From contig JADLZK010012248.1 of the NCBI GenBank assembly GCA_015847255.1, positions 1,426,001 to 1,490,000 of the forward strand: 64,000 nucleotides of DNA, in the 5' to 3' direction. Each line of letters begins with the position of its first letter. Position 1 is the first letter of the stretch. The notes under the pieces are model-generated. The model was not told where the DNA came from and did no database searches. It saw nothing but the letters and a program-made list of their open reading frames with translations. This DNA is from Hyparrhenia diplandra. Taxonomy: Eukaryota > Streptophyta > Magnoliopsida > Poales > Poaceae. Positions 36,229-46,319 of this stretch are shown here, in pieces. Both the position numbers and the translations under genes were made by a program.

Positions 36229-37547
36229 TGTTGATATTTCTAACACGATCCTAATTAGGAAGGCGAGAGAAATATATATGGGATATCTATCTAATCATGT
36301 TAGTTTGGATATGGGATTAACCTCATGATCCAATAAAGCGAAGTTAGGCGGTGTTAGTAGTGGGATGTAGCTTAGCCACATTATCCATAGTGGAATTAAT
36401 CTCACCAGGATATGAACTCAAGGTATACCACTCATTTCTAGGCATTACCTATACACTAGTCTGTCACCCTAGCAATAACGCTCAAAAGAAATGCGGGGCA
36501 TGGTATTTATAGATTGGCCTTGATAAAAGATTGAACATGATATACGCAAGCGCACAGCCTAGAAATACCAATTATAGCACTTCAGGGAGTAATCCGGTAT
36601 CGTATTTATATTTTACCACAGGGAAGGGAGTCTATGAAAAGGTAGAGAGATAAGAGCTATCTAATGATTTTATAATATGATTTATTTATGAGATCATTCA
36701 CTTTACAATATTATAATGCGTAGTAGCCATGAGCATCAAACATAACTCAACAGGATAAGTCCAAGATAAAGATAAATAATATAATGATAATTGTCCAAGT
36801 CTAGGATTAACCTATGCCACTAATATCATACAAGTAATTAGCATGTTATAAATTAGACTAGAATGAATATTCCTAAGATACTCTTAATTAATATACATCT
36901 ATGAATACTACAATTAGTGCAATACATCTAGCTATCATGGCAAGATTAGATTACTTCTATACATGGCAAGCATTACCAAAGACAAGCAAGGGACGAAACT
37001 TGTTCATCTTCATAATTAAAAGCTCGACGTGTCCTACATTCGGAGGGTGGACTCCCAAAGGACTCAACGTGGGCCACCCCCCACGATCTACCACACGACC
37101 CAGAATGTAGGGTGCAATTGCGATAAACGTTGTATAAACACCACGTTTACACATTGCTTATCACCCAAATAGTGATCATCTATATGAGTGCTATACAATT
37201 CCATGCATAAAATATAAAGCAATCTTACTAAACTAAATATATAATCATAGCAAGCATATAAACACATAGCAACAAGAATATAATAATTATAAAGATTAAA
37301 GCCATAACAATTGTATTCTAAATATAAGAGAACTTACAGATTGAATACAAGAGAGAAGTCTCAAGAACGATCCTTGCTACTTCTTGACTATCAGAACTCA
37401 AGATGAACTTGATCTTCAACTAGAACTAGTTATGTAGCTAATCTACTTCTAGTATGAACTAGAGCTTAGGTCTAGACTTGGCTGGACTTGGATGAATATG
37501 ATTGATAATGAAATTCGTTCTTAGCCTCGTGGTCACCGTCTTCTTCT

Positions 37548-37555
37548 TATATAGT
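37548..37555 (-). promoter_or_regulatory. TATA box in the 5' LTR of A
   Basis: The minus strand reads tactatataagaagaaga, a canonical TATATAAG. It lies in the segment that is deleted from the 3' LTR. Confidence 0.5.
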
Positions 37556-37668
37556 ACTTGGCGATGAACATCAACCCTTGGATCAAACCGACCTTCAACA
37601 ACGGTGTAGATACAACCTCAAGGTCGGTGGTAAACCGACCTAGAAGTCCGAGGTCGACAGCCGAGCCC

Positions 37669-37713
37669 CCACCTGGCGGCCGCCCTACATGGCACCGGGC
37701 GGCCGCCAGGTGG
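37669..37713. repeat. GC-rich inverted repeat in U3 of A
   Basis: Arms ccacctggcggccgcc (37669-37684) and ggcggccgccaggtgg (37698-37713) are perfect complements around a 13-base loop. The 3' LTR copy (about 24460-24501) keeps most of it. Confidence 0.8.
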
Positions 37714-38353
37714 AGTGCCACCCCGCCTTCCCGTCTTCTCCGGTGTCCTCTCGGTATCTTCTAGAATGTTTTAGTCCACTTTTCGGGTTGATTTGCTTCA
37801 CGGATAAGTTTGGTCTTTATTTGCCTTGTAATTGTCTTGAGTATTCTAGAACCTTCTCCATTATTCTCTCGCATTTTCCTATCAAGTCCCCGGAAAGTCA
37901 CGTAATACCAAAACTCGTGGAATTATGTTAGTTCGACCCCTAGACTTATGTTTAGTCTTTGACTTTAGCCCTTAATTCATATTAAATAACTTTAAAATTT
38001 ATAGTATAACAAGTGTCAACAATGGGTTCAATGTTTTGGGCATAACTTTCTCATACGAAATCGGATTTCAGTGATCCACCAGTCAAAACGAAGCTTACTC
38101 CGAGGCCCACGCACTCCTGCAAAGTTTCAGCCAAAATGGGCCTGATCATGGTGCACCCGCACCTTGAGGTGCGCGCGCACCCATATGGAGGCGGTTCAGG
38201 GCCCATCTTTCTTAGGCGGTGCAATCAATCCACGAAAAGTGTCGGTGCGGGATTTGTTGCCATGTTCAATGAACCTAGAAGGCGGTGTTGAGGTCGGTTT
38301 GGCACCTTCCATGTGGGGGGTGACATTTTCCAAAGAGCCCCCTCCCCTCTACC

Positions 38354-38360
38354 TATAAAA
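38354..38360 (+). promoter_or_regulatory. TATA box of LTR C
   Basis: ctataaaagg in a GC-richer context is followed about 30 bp later by a CT-rich segment with ccaacacaatc. This is the arrangement expected of an LTR U3/R promoter. Confidence 0.55.
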
Positions 38361-39212
38361 GGAGGCCTTCTCTCCACCATCCAACACAATCATTCTAAGG
38401 CAAGAGCTCTCCCTCTTCTTAGTAGAGCTCTTCCTTTACCACATACAACACAAGGAGATCCACAATGTAGTAGAGAGGATTCTTCCTCTTAGTTCTAGTG
38501 GAGAGTGAGAGAGGGAAGAGTAGAAGAGGGCTTGGCCTCTTCTCCATGGAGACCCGGTGTGCCTCCCGGTGCACCGCGGATCTCGGTGGTCGAGTGCGGA
38601 CTTGCGGCACTTTCGCCACGCTTGTAATACCTCTACAAGCTACTTACACTTTGGTAAGAAAGCTTGTGATTATCTTTCGGCTTATTGTTCTTCAAGTATA
38701 TTATCTTAGCTGTTATGACTTGCGGGATCGATAGTCATACCTTCGGTCGTAACTCTTGGAGAAGGAACTCTTTGACCGGGAACCTTGATCGACCCAAGAG
38801 TTGTGGATGGTAGTGCAAACGTGGTGTTTGGGCTAGCGTTCACCTATCTTTTGTGAAGCATCCCACGGTTGAGGGGGTAGGCGGCTGGGTCATGACAAGC
38901 CTTGACCGTCCCTTGAAATCCTCCCACGTTCGGGTGTGACGACGTAGCGCCAATTGCCGGAAGCTGCCCAGTTTGGTGCGTTGGCGGTGCCGAAGCAAGG
39001 AGATAACAAGCCCTAGAAATCCCCGCCCGAAAAACCTAGGCCCATAAAGATACCTCACTATCCATAGTTATCCTAAGGTGGCCCTGTTCAAAGATTAGAG
39101 CGCAACCGTTCCTCGTGGAAAATACGATACCCCTGAATACTTCCGGGTGAAAGCTACAACGACAATTCCGTGCGCTTGCGGATTTATCTGCATACGTTAA
39201 GAAATGTCAACA

Positions 39213-40090
39213 ATGAGTGGACGTTAACCACGGGTTCAATGGCAAACAAGTTCGCATCATAGGTCTAGTAATTTCACTCAATATTGTAAAGTCCTCAGTA
39301 TATGAATGTTGACACGCATAAGTCAACACATGTCAAAATCCGTATGTTCGAGTCATCCACCTGCTTTTGCCGTCGGCTTGAGTTTGACACAACACAATTG
39401 TTGCATAACTGCGGATGATGCTAGAACATTCGACATCGACCACGTGAAGACAGCAACAAAGGTGCTCGTGCATCATCATTGGCCATAATTCAAAAGAGGC
39501 GTCCAGCCGCAAATGACAACAAACCGATCAAAAGCCCCAACAAGTTCACATGATTAAGAGTTAACAGTTGACTCGGACAATGGTTTCATCACAATTCATG
39601 TTTTGGCTTTGGAGCATAAGGATCAAAGCATAACTCTTGTTGCAAATACGACATCATTTAGGGCATGAAATCATCGAAAAGCTTTCGGCCTCGGGCATCA
39701 AGAAAGCTCACGGTCGTCACAAGTCCAATCTGGCGAGGCATGTAAGTTTCTTGATGATTCGATGAACTAAATGAGAACAAACCACATTTGTACCTCACCT
39801 TTCCAAGTCCTAACAAGCCCAACATGATCACCATAATGTTCAGGTCATTAAGTTACAAGAGTGGCTGCCAAAAATGTCATCATCGGCAATAGGGTTTTGC
39901 AAATCAAAAGGCCTCAAAGATAAACTACCAACTCTCAAGCTCATAGTAGGCATGGAGCCATGGCTACGCCCACTCCCGACCATCCAGAATGGCAGTGACC
40001 ATTCGGTTGCTTGGGAATGGACGTGAGCCATGGCTTTATGACTACCATGAATTCAACATAAAGGAACCCAAACCACCTCGGATTATGCAT
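39213..40090. other. no gene seen
   Basis: Sequence between LTR C and the first GC-rich block. A minus-strand open frame at 39840-40031 has no recognisable features. Nothing further is supported. Confidence 0.4.
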
Positions 40091-40395
40091 CATTGGCAAT
40101 AACAGTCTACTCAATTAGATGGAATGTTATTAGTTTGAGAAAGCGGCATCGGATTGATAGGATTTAGTAAGTTACTCACCACGTGACGAACAGTCTTTGT
40201 ATCACAGGACTAGCTGTTTGTAAAATAATGTTTTTGAGAAAGCAACATCGGTTTCATAGGGGAAAATAATGATTTGTCTGTAAAGAAACCTCTAATTCTA
40301 CAAATCAAGTTAAGACCTACAATGTAATCGAAATTAGGACCTATACTAAAGATCTACGGATAACCAGCCCTAATCTCGTATACGGGCCGGAGATT

Positions 40396-40722
40396 TCATA
40401 CTGGATGGCCACCGGAGCACGATGGCGAGCCGAGGTTGCCACGCAGCAAGATCTTGCAGAGGTCGTGGTCGCCTTCAAATTGATAGGGCTCGGGTGGCGG
40501 GGGGTCGCGGGCGACGGTTGCCGGAGTTGCTTGCGAGGTTGATGCTGCGGACGACGAACGGGGTCCTGGCGTAGTGACTCCCACGCGTGACCGGCAGCGC
40601 CCCCACGGCCGGAGGAGGAGGAGGAGGAGGAGGAGGTCCGGTGAGGGCGGCGGGGTTTTGGCGGCCCACTACCCCGTCACGGACGGGTCCCGCATGGTGG
40701 ATCTTCTCTTTGGAACGACCAT
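40396..40722 (-). pseudogene. GC-rich exon, copy 1 (CACTA-associated)
   Basis: On the minus strand the ATG at 40722 lies in ccgaccgccATGGTC, the same context as copy 2 at 44829. The N-termini correspond: MVVPKRRSTMRDP here and MVRPGKKRGVRDP there. Overlapping frames contain a poly-Pro run from a (GGA)n-type repeat and, later, EPYQFEGDHDLCKILLRGNL. Frame changes prevent a single reading. The upstream flank cctagggtttccaccgacg also matches copy 2. Confidence 0.4.
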
Positions 40723-41043
40723 GGCGGTCGGCGCCCGAGCCGGGGAGTGGGCTACGGCGCATGGGAGTGGGTGGTGGCGAGGCGTCGGTGGAAACCCTAG
40801 GAGAGGAAGAGAGGAGCTGGTGAATCGAGAGGAGGAGGGGCTGGGTAGGTGGATAAGGTTACCAAATTTTTAGCTCAACCCGCTCGTGAGCTCATTCCGC
40901 CGCTTGTTTTGCGTAAAAGAGAGGGTGAGGGAGAGGGAGAGGGCAGGGAGGGAGGGTTTCACTTTCATTTCAACCCTTGATCTCATCCATCCAATGGTGT
41001 AGATAGAGCTGGGGATCAAAATTTAAAACAACACCTTTGGGCT

Positions 41044-42373
41044 AGTTTTGAAAGCTCTAGATGGATCCAAATCGAAAAGTCATGATTACGTGTTTTGTAG
41101 GTCTCTTCAAGACCTATGTTTGGTATTAGAGTCAACTTTTCGTTTTCGAACTTCCGACGCCTCGAATTTTGAATTTTCAAATTTTTACGGCTCGGGGACG
41201 AGTTTTTGGGGCCCTAGGCGGCCTCCGTTTGAAAAGTCATGAATACCAAATATTCATAACTCATCGAGATCTACGTTCGGTATTTAGGTCACTTTTTGCA
41301 TCCGAGCAAGTGTTCGAAAGTGTAGTTCAAAAACCACTAGTCGCCCCACGAGTTGCATAAACCGTTTTGTGAGATACGTGGATTTGCGACAATGGTTCAC
41401 CGCTGTTTCTCAAATGCAAAAATGACCTATATATGGAATGTAGATCCCGACGAAGTTCTATCAACTTGTATTCATAAGTTTTTCAGCCGAGGCCATTTAG
41501 TGCTCCGTTTGGCGAGGTTTGACCAAGTCAAATGTTGGTCAATTTGAAAATGGCGCCTTCGAGCCGTTTTTGAAGCTCTAGATGGATCCAAATCAAAAGT
41601 CATGAATACGTGTTTTGTAGGTCGACTGCGTTTGGTATTAGAGTCAACTTTTCGTTTTGAACCGGCGCCGCCGAATTTTGAATTTTCAAATTTTTACGGC
41701 CGGGATGAGTTTTCGAGGCCCTAGACGGCCTACCTTTAAAAAGTCATGAATACCAAATATTCGTAACTCATCGAGATCTACATTCGGTATTTAGGTCACT
41801 TTTACACCGAGCAAGTGTTCGGAAAGCATAGTTCAAAAACCACTAGTCGCCCACACGTTACATAAACTCTTTGTGAGATACGTGGATTTGCGACTAGGGT
41901 GCACCGGCAGTTTCTCAAATGCAAAAATGACCTATATATGGAATGTAGATCCCGACGAAGTTCTATCAACTTCGTATTCATAAGTTTTTCAGCCGAGGCC
42001 ATTTAGTGCTCCGTTTGGCCGAGGTTTGATCAAGTCAAACGTTGGTCAATTTGAAAATGGCGCTTCGAGCCGGTTTTCGAAGCTCTAGATGGATCCAAAT
42101 CGAAAAGTCATGAATACGTGTTTTGTAGGTCTCTTCAAGACGTGACGTTTGGTATTAGAGTCAACTTTTCGCCAACGAACTTCGACGCCTCGAATTTTGA
42201 ATTTTCAAATTTTTACGGATCGGACGAGTTTTCGGGGCCCTAGGCGGCCTACCTTTAAAAGTCATGAATACCAAATATTCGTGTAACTCATCGAGATCTA
42301 CATTCGGTATTTAGGTCACTTTTGCATCCGAGCAAGTGTTCGGAAAGCGTAGTTCAAAAACCACTAGTTGCCT
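41044..42373. repeat. tandem array, ~515-bp unit, 2.6 copies
   Basis: The phrase agctctagatggatccaaat recurs at 41053, 41574 and 42081 (periods 521 and 507). Each unit proceeds through gtcatga-tacgtgttttgtagg, attttgaattttcaaattt, catgaataccaaatattc, catcgagatctac-ttcggt and tcagccgaggccatttagtg. The third copy stops after aaaaccactagttgcc. No frame spans a unit. Long tandem units are common inside large grass CACTA elements. Confidence 0.85.
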
Positions 42374-42860
42374 TTTTTTTTCCGTTTTCTTCCTAGTCAA
42401 ATGAGCAATGCATCCTTAATTTTGTGAGAGTTTTCTTCTGTTAAACGAGGAATAAAATCTAAAAATTTAAAATTAACACAATAGTGTTTTGCCTTAGAAT
42501 CTAAATTAAATGAGCAGTTGACTATGAACTAAGAAACTCCAAATGCAAAAGAAAAGGGAAGATCAATCACAACAGCAATGACACACCAGCAATAATAATA
42601 TACAAAAGTGAGCTAAAGACCGAATATATATATACGTACTAATATATATTAGTTGTTCTCCATCCCTACACTAGCACTAATGTTAGTTGTTCTTCATCCA
42701 TCCCTACATATATAATAATAAATACGTGTTTTGCATCCATCCATGCAGCCACATACATATACTAAGTTACTAACTAATCTAAAGATCAGTCCCGCATCCA
42801 TCCATCCATCCAGCCAAACAATACATACACATTGTTCAAAATAATAAGCCCACTAAATAG
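42374..42860. other. no gene seen; short repeated words
   Basis: AT-rich, with catccatccatgcagc- and atccatccatccagcc-type repeats and a duplicated phrase ttagttgttct-catcc (42650 and 42683). No coding evidence. Confidence 0.4.
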
Positions 42861-42864
42861 TGGG

Positions 42865-43180
42865 CTACCAAAAGGTCATGCGAGGGGTCATGCGAGGGGG
42901 TCTAGCAGGGTCTTGTAGGGGTCTCGCAGAGGGGCTCCAGGGGGACGCCGTCACTTCTTGCCCAGCGGCGTCATCCAAGACCTGCTGGAGGTGGGCAACC
43001 TTGGACTTGACGCCCTCCAGGTCCATGCCGAAGGCGTCCACTGCTCGGGTCCGGGTCCCACTTGGACCGATTCGATGAGGTCGGCGACGTTCCAAGACAG
43101 AACGGCGAGCCTCCTCGTTCAGCGGCCCGTGACCGAGGCAGTGATGGCGCTCATGAGAGCGGTCTTAGAGATCTAGAAAG
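42865..43180 (-). pseudogene. exon remnant downstream of GC-rich copy 2
   Basis: The minus strand reads ALMSAITASVTG, then after a shift LNEEARRSVLERR, then AFGMDLEGVKSKVAHLQQVL and DDAAGQEVTAS to a tail ending near 42865. The regular hydrophobic spacing suggests a coiled coil. It lies on the same strand as, and about 1.1 kb downstream of, the 44.3-44.8 kb exon, so it may be the next exon of the same CACTA-associated protein. Family not recognised. Confidence 0.4.
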
Positions 43181-44200
43181 TCTAAACAAAAGCAATGTTA
43201 TTAGTTTGAGAAAGCAGGATCAGTTTGATAGGATATAGTAGGTTACTCACCAAACACAATGTTATATCATATGATAAATACATAAAGAGTCGATATTATA
43301 CCAAACACACATTTCTATATATCATAGGATAATATAATGACTACTGTTTGTGTGAAATAATGAATTTGAGAAAGGAACATCAGTTTCATAGGGGGAAAAT
43401 AATGATTTGCTACTGTAAAAAAACCTGAGTCCGCATTGGGCTAACATCACCATGGCCTCATCCATCCTCCGCCATCACTTAGATTAGATCTAGTGTTGCA
43501 TTGGAATGGATGGTCCCCAACGGTCTTTGTAAAATCCGGGATGAGGAATGCTTTTCCCAATTTGTACCACCTAGGCGCCGCAAAATCGAAAGCAAATCAA
43601 TTATGTGAATACTAATCAAACACATGCCTCTTAATTTGGTGTCCGCCTTTTTCTTATATCTAATGGCTGCCTTTTAATTGAAGATGAGAAACAAAGAAAT
43701 GAATGGACAACATGGAATATGCCTATTCTTCCACTGATCAGCCATCAGCTTGAGTTAGGGGTTGATTGATTCCTAGCCACCATAATCCTTACACCCTTGG
43801 CATGTTGGCATGTATATAATCCTTAAACCCTTGCATGCATATAATCCTTGCACCCTTGCATGCATATGTTCCTTACACCCTTCCATGCATATATTACCTA
43901 CACCCTTGCTTCACCACATGCCAAAACCTTGGTGGGGCACCAAACAACCATCCTAACCCAATTGTTCTTTGAACAAATTGGTTGATACAAGCATATTGGA
44001 TTACTAACATGAATAGATAGTTAGGTAGAAGAACTAGTGTTCACATAAAGGCAGCCATCTCATTATTGCATTCACTAAATTATGCACATGGCCAATAACA
44101 GTCTACTCAAATTAGAAACTACCAAATTATTAGCCATCTACTGAAATCATTATCCATCATTACCTCCGCAATCGATTCTACAAATGAACTAATCTAGATT
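43181..44200. other. non-coding, partly paralogous to 40.1-40.3 kb
   Basis: 43190-43430 matches 40125-40310 (atgttattagtttgagaaag, cagtttcatagggg, gaaaataatgatttg). 44094-44112 matches 40096-40114 (ccaataacagtctactcaa). Copy 2 therefore holds extra sequence between the two matches. No gene is supported. Confidence 0.6.
43784..43911. repeat. minisatellite, ~25-26-bp unit, 4-5 copies
   Basis: Units of the form atccttacacccttgcatgcat are repeated with changes (ccttaaacccttgcatgc, ccttgcacccttgcatgc, ccttacacccttccatgc, cctacacccttgc). Confidence 0.8.
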
Positions 44201-44207
44201 CTACAAA

Positions 44208-44829
44208 TCAAGTTGGTGAACTCTTACCTCCTCTGGCGTCGGGAGGGGCATTTTGCTCCATGATGGCAAGCCGGAGCTGGGAATTGGGCCGTGGGGCTGG
44301 CGACACATGGAGTGCCGCCGCCCAGGTCCGTGTGGCGGCACAGTCGATTAGGCCCTCGAAGCACTCCTGCGCAGATCTCCAACGCCGGAGGCGACGAGTC
44401 GGCGATGCTCGCCGGCGCCTTGGCCTTGCTGGGCGGAAGTCGTGGCCTTGCCCTTGGCCTTGGCCTTGCCCTTGCTCATGGAACCCCCGCCCTTGCTCCC
44501 CCAACGCCCGCGTTGCCCTTGCCCCCCCCCTTGCTCGTGGGAAGCACCGTCCTTGCTCGCCGACGCCGTGCACCCTCTTCTTGGTCGACGACGGGGGTTT
44601 TTTACCCGGCCCCCGGGATCTTCCTCCTCGGCGTGCCGCGCCTCCATAGCATGGGCAATGGCCTCGGCACCTTTGGTTGCGCGCACCGCCGACGCCTTCT
44701 TGGAGGCCGATGGCTTCCTCGAGGTGGAGGCCATGGTCGGCGGAGGACACGAGGCGGCGGGGTCCGCCTGGCACTCCACATCCCGTCGCGGGGGTCCCGC
44801 ACGCCTCGCTTTTTCCCGGGACGGACCAT
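44208..44829 (-). pseudogene. GC-rich exon, copy 2 (CACTA-associated)
   Basis: On the minus strand the ATG at 44829 gives MVRPGKKRGVRDPRDGMW. The most protein-like continuation is in another frame: MASTSRKPSASKKASAVRAT, then EAIAHAMEARHAEEEDPGG, then an SKGKAKAKGKAT basic/Gly-rich segment coded by a degenerate ccttgcccttggcc repeat. Low-complexity basic N-termini like this are common in plant CACTA first exons. A frame change is required. Copy 1 is at 40.4-40.7 kb. Confidence 0.45.
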
Positions 44830-45069
44830 GGCGGTCGGCGGTGGAGCTGGGGAGTGGGGCTGGCGGCGGCGGCGAAACCCTAGGAGAGGGAGCGGGTGAA
44901 TCGAGAGGAGAGGAGGGGGAGTGAATGTGCCGGTGTGGCGGTGGGGTGAAAGCGCGTTAATATGACGTGATGAATAAGGATAGAGTGCCCGACGGATGGG
45001 GCCCACGGTCAACCCGACTCCAATCACGAATTACAATTATATACTACATTCTGGACGAATGTTCCCACG

Positions 45070-45150
45070 TATCGCAGTGGTCAAGGCGCGAAACCTCCAT
45101 CCCGGTCGTCCTGGGTTCGAGACTCCGCGCTGTTTTGGCTTTTTTTTTTG
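45070..45150 (+). other. tRNA-like A/B boxes near the CACTA end
   Basis: tatcgcagtgg (45070-45080) resembles a Pol III A box, and ggttcgagactcc (45114-45126) a B box, at tRNA-like spacing. A T-run follows at 45140-45149. The flanks do not pair as an acceptor stem, so this is a tRNA-derived fragment or SINE head rather than a tRNA gene. Confidence 0.45.
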
Positions 45151-45159
45151 CTATTTATT

Positions 45160-45424
45160 TTACGTGACAGTGAATTCATGTCACAAAACACCCAAATTCG
45201 GTGTCATAAAACACCCCTGCCGCATGGGTGCCCTACGGCCACAATATATGACGAAACAGGGTAGTATAATGTGACGCTTATTTTTTCGGCGTCACAAATA
45301 GTCATGGTGCTTACATTTTGTGACGGCAACGAGTTTTTTGTCGTATTATGGCACATTTATATGACGATTTTAGGCCCCGTCATGAGGTCGTTTTGTCATA
45401 AAAAATCGGTATTCTTGTAGTGTA
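45160..45424 (-). repeat. CACTA terminal and subterminal repeats
   Basis: The outer end reads CACTACAAGAATACCGAT on the minus strand. Inside, tgacg/cgtca and tgtcac/gtgaca words recur about a dozen times to 45160. The bases outside (45425-45427) are tag. Confidence 0.6.
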
Positions 45425-46005
45425 GCATTTCGAGGGCCCTCTAGCAAACTCGTCGTGATGGCCCTCTAGACGCTAGTATGTACGAGGTGAGTTCCTCATC
45501 ATCAAGTTTCTTCAGGCATATGCCATCTCATCCACGAGAGTCTTCATCTGAGTGAACTACTCAATCATTGTCAACGTGCCCTTCTAAGTCGTCACAAGTG
45601 TCGTACACGTGTTAATCACACGTGCACACGACTAGGCAGTGAACATGCTCTCAATTGACACCCATGCTCCAGCGGCTGTCGTGGTCGTGGTGACCTAGGA
45701 CATGATGATCTCTTGAGATAGTGACGAGAGAATGAAATAAAGAATCTGCTGGTTCTTAGCGAACCAGGTAGCGTAGTCCAGGTGGGGATCTTCTCCATCG
45801 GCTTCTCTCGACGGACTTGATAATCTCCTTTGGTGGAACCTGATCAGCTTTCGGGTCGATAGTGTGCGCCATCTACACGTAACACGTCATTGATCGCAGA
45901 GTGAACCTGAGCCTTCCATATCTCGTAGTTGTTGCGCCCGAGCTTCTCAGTAGGTGGATAGCAGATCGAGTGAGTAACTGGGAGCGTAGAGGAAGAGGAA
46001 GCCAT
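45425..46005 (-). pseudogene. gag: Ty1/copia gag, N-terminal part
   Basis: Starting at Met 46005 the minus strand reads MASSSSTLPVTHSICYPP, then EKLGRNNYEIWKAQV and, across frame changes, PAYADW/QQIFHFL-type sequence and a STLTMIE.F-type sequence. The 'NY..W' phrase and order match the N-terminal gag (UBN2-type) of plant Ty1/copia elements, which forms the virus-like particle. The frame is broken several times and the copy is cut at 45424 by the CACTA end. No LTR was recognised upstream of the start in the following 100 bp. Confidence 0.6.
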
Positions 46006-46095
46006 CGCTGTGTAAGCGTGCATAGAATCGAATCGCTTTTACTACCATGTGAAGATTAGGGTAACGTGATGCCTTCTCAGGCTCATGACTTTTTC

Positions 46096-46264
46096 TTTTT
46101 TCTTGTAAGTCAAGATGATGTACTTGCCACGCCTAAGGCTTTTCCGAGCCTATACAACACGAAGTCATAAGCTCGGAAAACACTTGTCAGAAGATGTTAT
46201 ATAGGCTCAGAAAAAGCCCCAGGCGTGGCAAGTACATCATCTTGAGTTACAAGAAAAAAAAAAC
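46096..46264. repeat. long hairpin / MITE-like inverted repeat
   Basis: The arms are about 60 bp. The left arm (46096-46155) contains caagatgatgtacttgccac and gcctaaggcttttccgagcc. The right arm (46199-46264) is its reverse complement with few changes. The ~43-base loop includes gctcggaaaa (46171-46180), which can also pair with ttttccgagc (46140-46149), giving an alternative inner hairpin. No gene or target duplication is clear. Confidence 0.85.
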
Positions 46265-46319
46265 AACATATTACATAATCTACTTCCTAAACAAGACACT
46301 ACACATACAACACATAACA

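Larger units (their letters stand above)
23753..38021 (-). mobile_element. LTR retrotransposon A (gypsy, gag-protease only)
   Basis: LTRs are at 36229-38021 (5' on the minus strand) and 23753-24810 (3'). The target duplication ATGGG is perfect (23748-23752 and 38022-38026). Coding content on the minus strand is gag and two consecutive protease-like segments. No reverse transcriptase, RNase H or integrase is visible, so A is non-autonomous. It is split by element B at 25461-31109. It lies inside LTR C and is therefore younger than C. The gag and spacer style fits the Athila/Tat side of grass gypsy elements (inference). Confidence 0.85.
36229..38021 (-). repeat. 5' LTR of A
   Basis: 1793 bp, minus strand, starting TGTTGACACTTG at 38021 and ending ATATCAACA at 36229. 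It contains a minus-strand TATA box at 37548-37555. Upstream of that are two inverted repeats: aggtcggt/accgacct (37621-37641) and a 16-bp-arm hairpin (37669-37713). It is the longer, undeleted LTR. Confidence 0.9.
23177..39212 (+). mobile_element. 3' LTR of gypsy element C, split by nested A/B
   Basis: The LTR starts TGTTGACGGTCG at 23177, is interrupted at 23752/38027 by element A (duplicated target ATGGG), and ends aaatgtcaaca at 39212. Without the insertion it is about 1.76 kb. The right part carries a TATA box (38354-38360) followed by a CT-rich leader (38365-38420) and, near the end, the phrase gcttgcggatttatctgcat. It belongs to the same family as inverted LTR D. Confidence 0.75.
39213..45424 (-). 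mobile_element. CACTA-like element, left end not located
   Basis: On the minus strand the sequence begins CACTACAAGAATACCGAT at 45424, a typical CACTA terminus. It is followed by ~250 bp dense in tgacg/cgtca words that look like subterminal transposase-binding repeats. Inward are GC-rich exon-like blocks on the minus strand, a tandem array and non-coding sequence. No matching cactaca... terminus was found to the left, so the 39213 limit is only the end of LTR C. The right end cuts a copia gag. Confidence 0.5.

Noticed and set aside
43784..43911. CRISPR-like array of short repeats
   Set aside because: Units are contiguous without unique spacers, vary in length, and occur in a plant genome; this is a minisatellite.
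45060..45140. Functional tRNA gene
   Set aside because: The A and B boxes are recognisable, but the acceptor and T stems do not pair properly.
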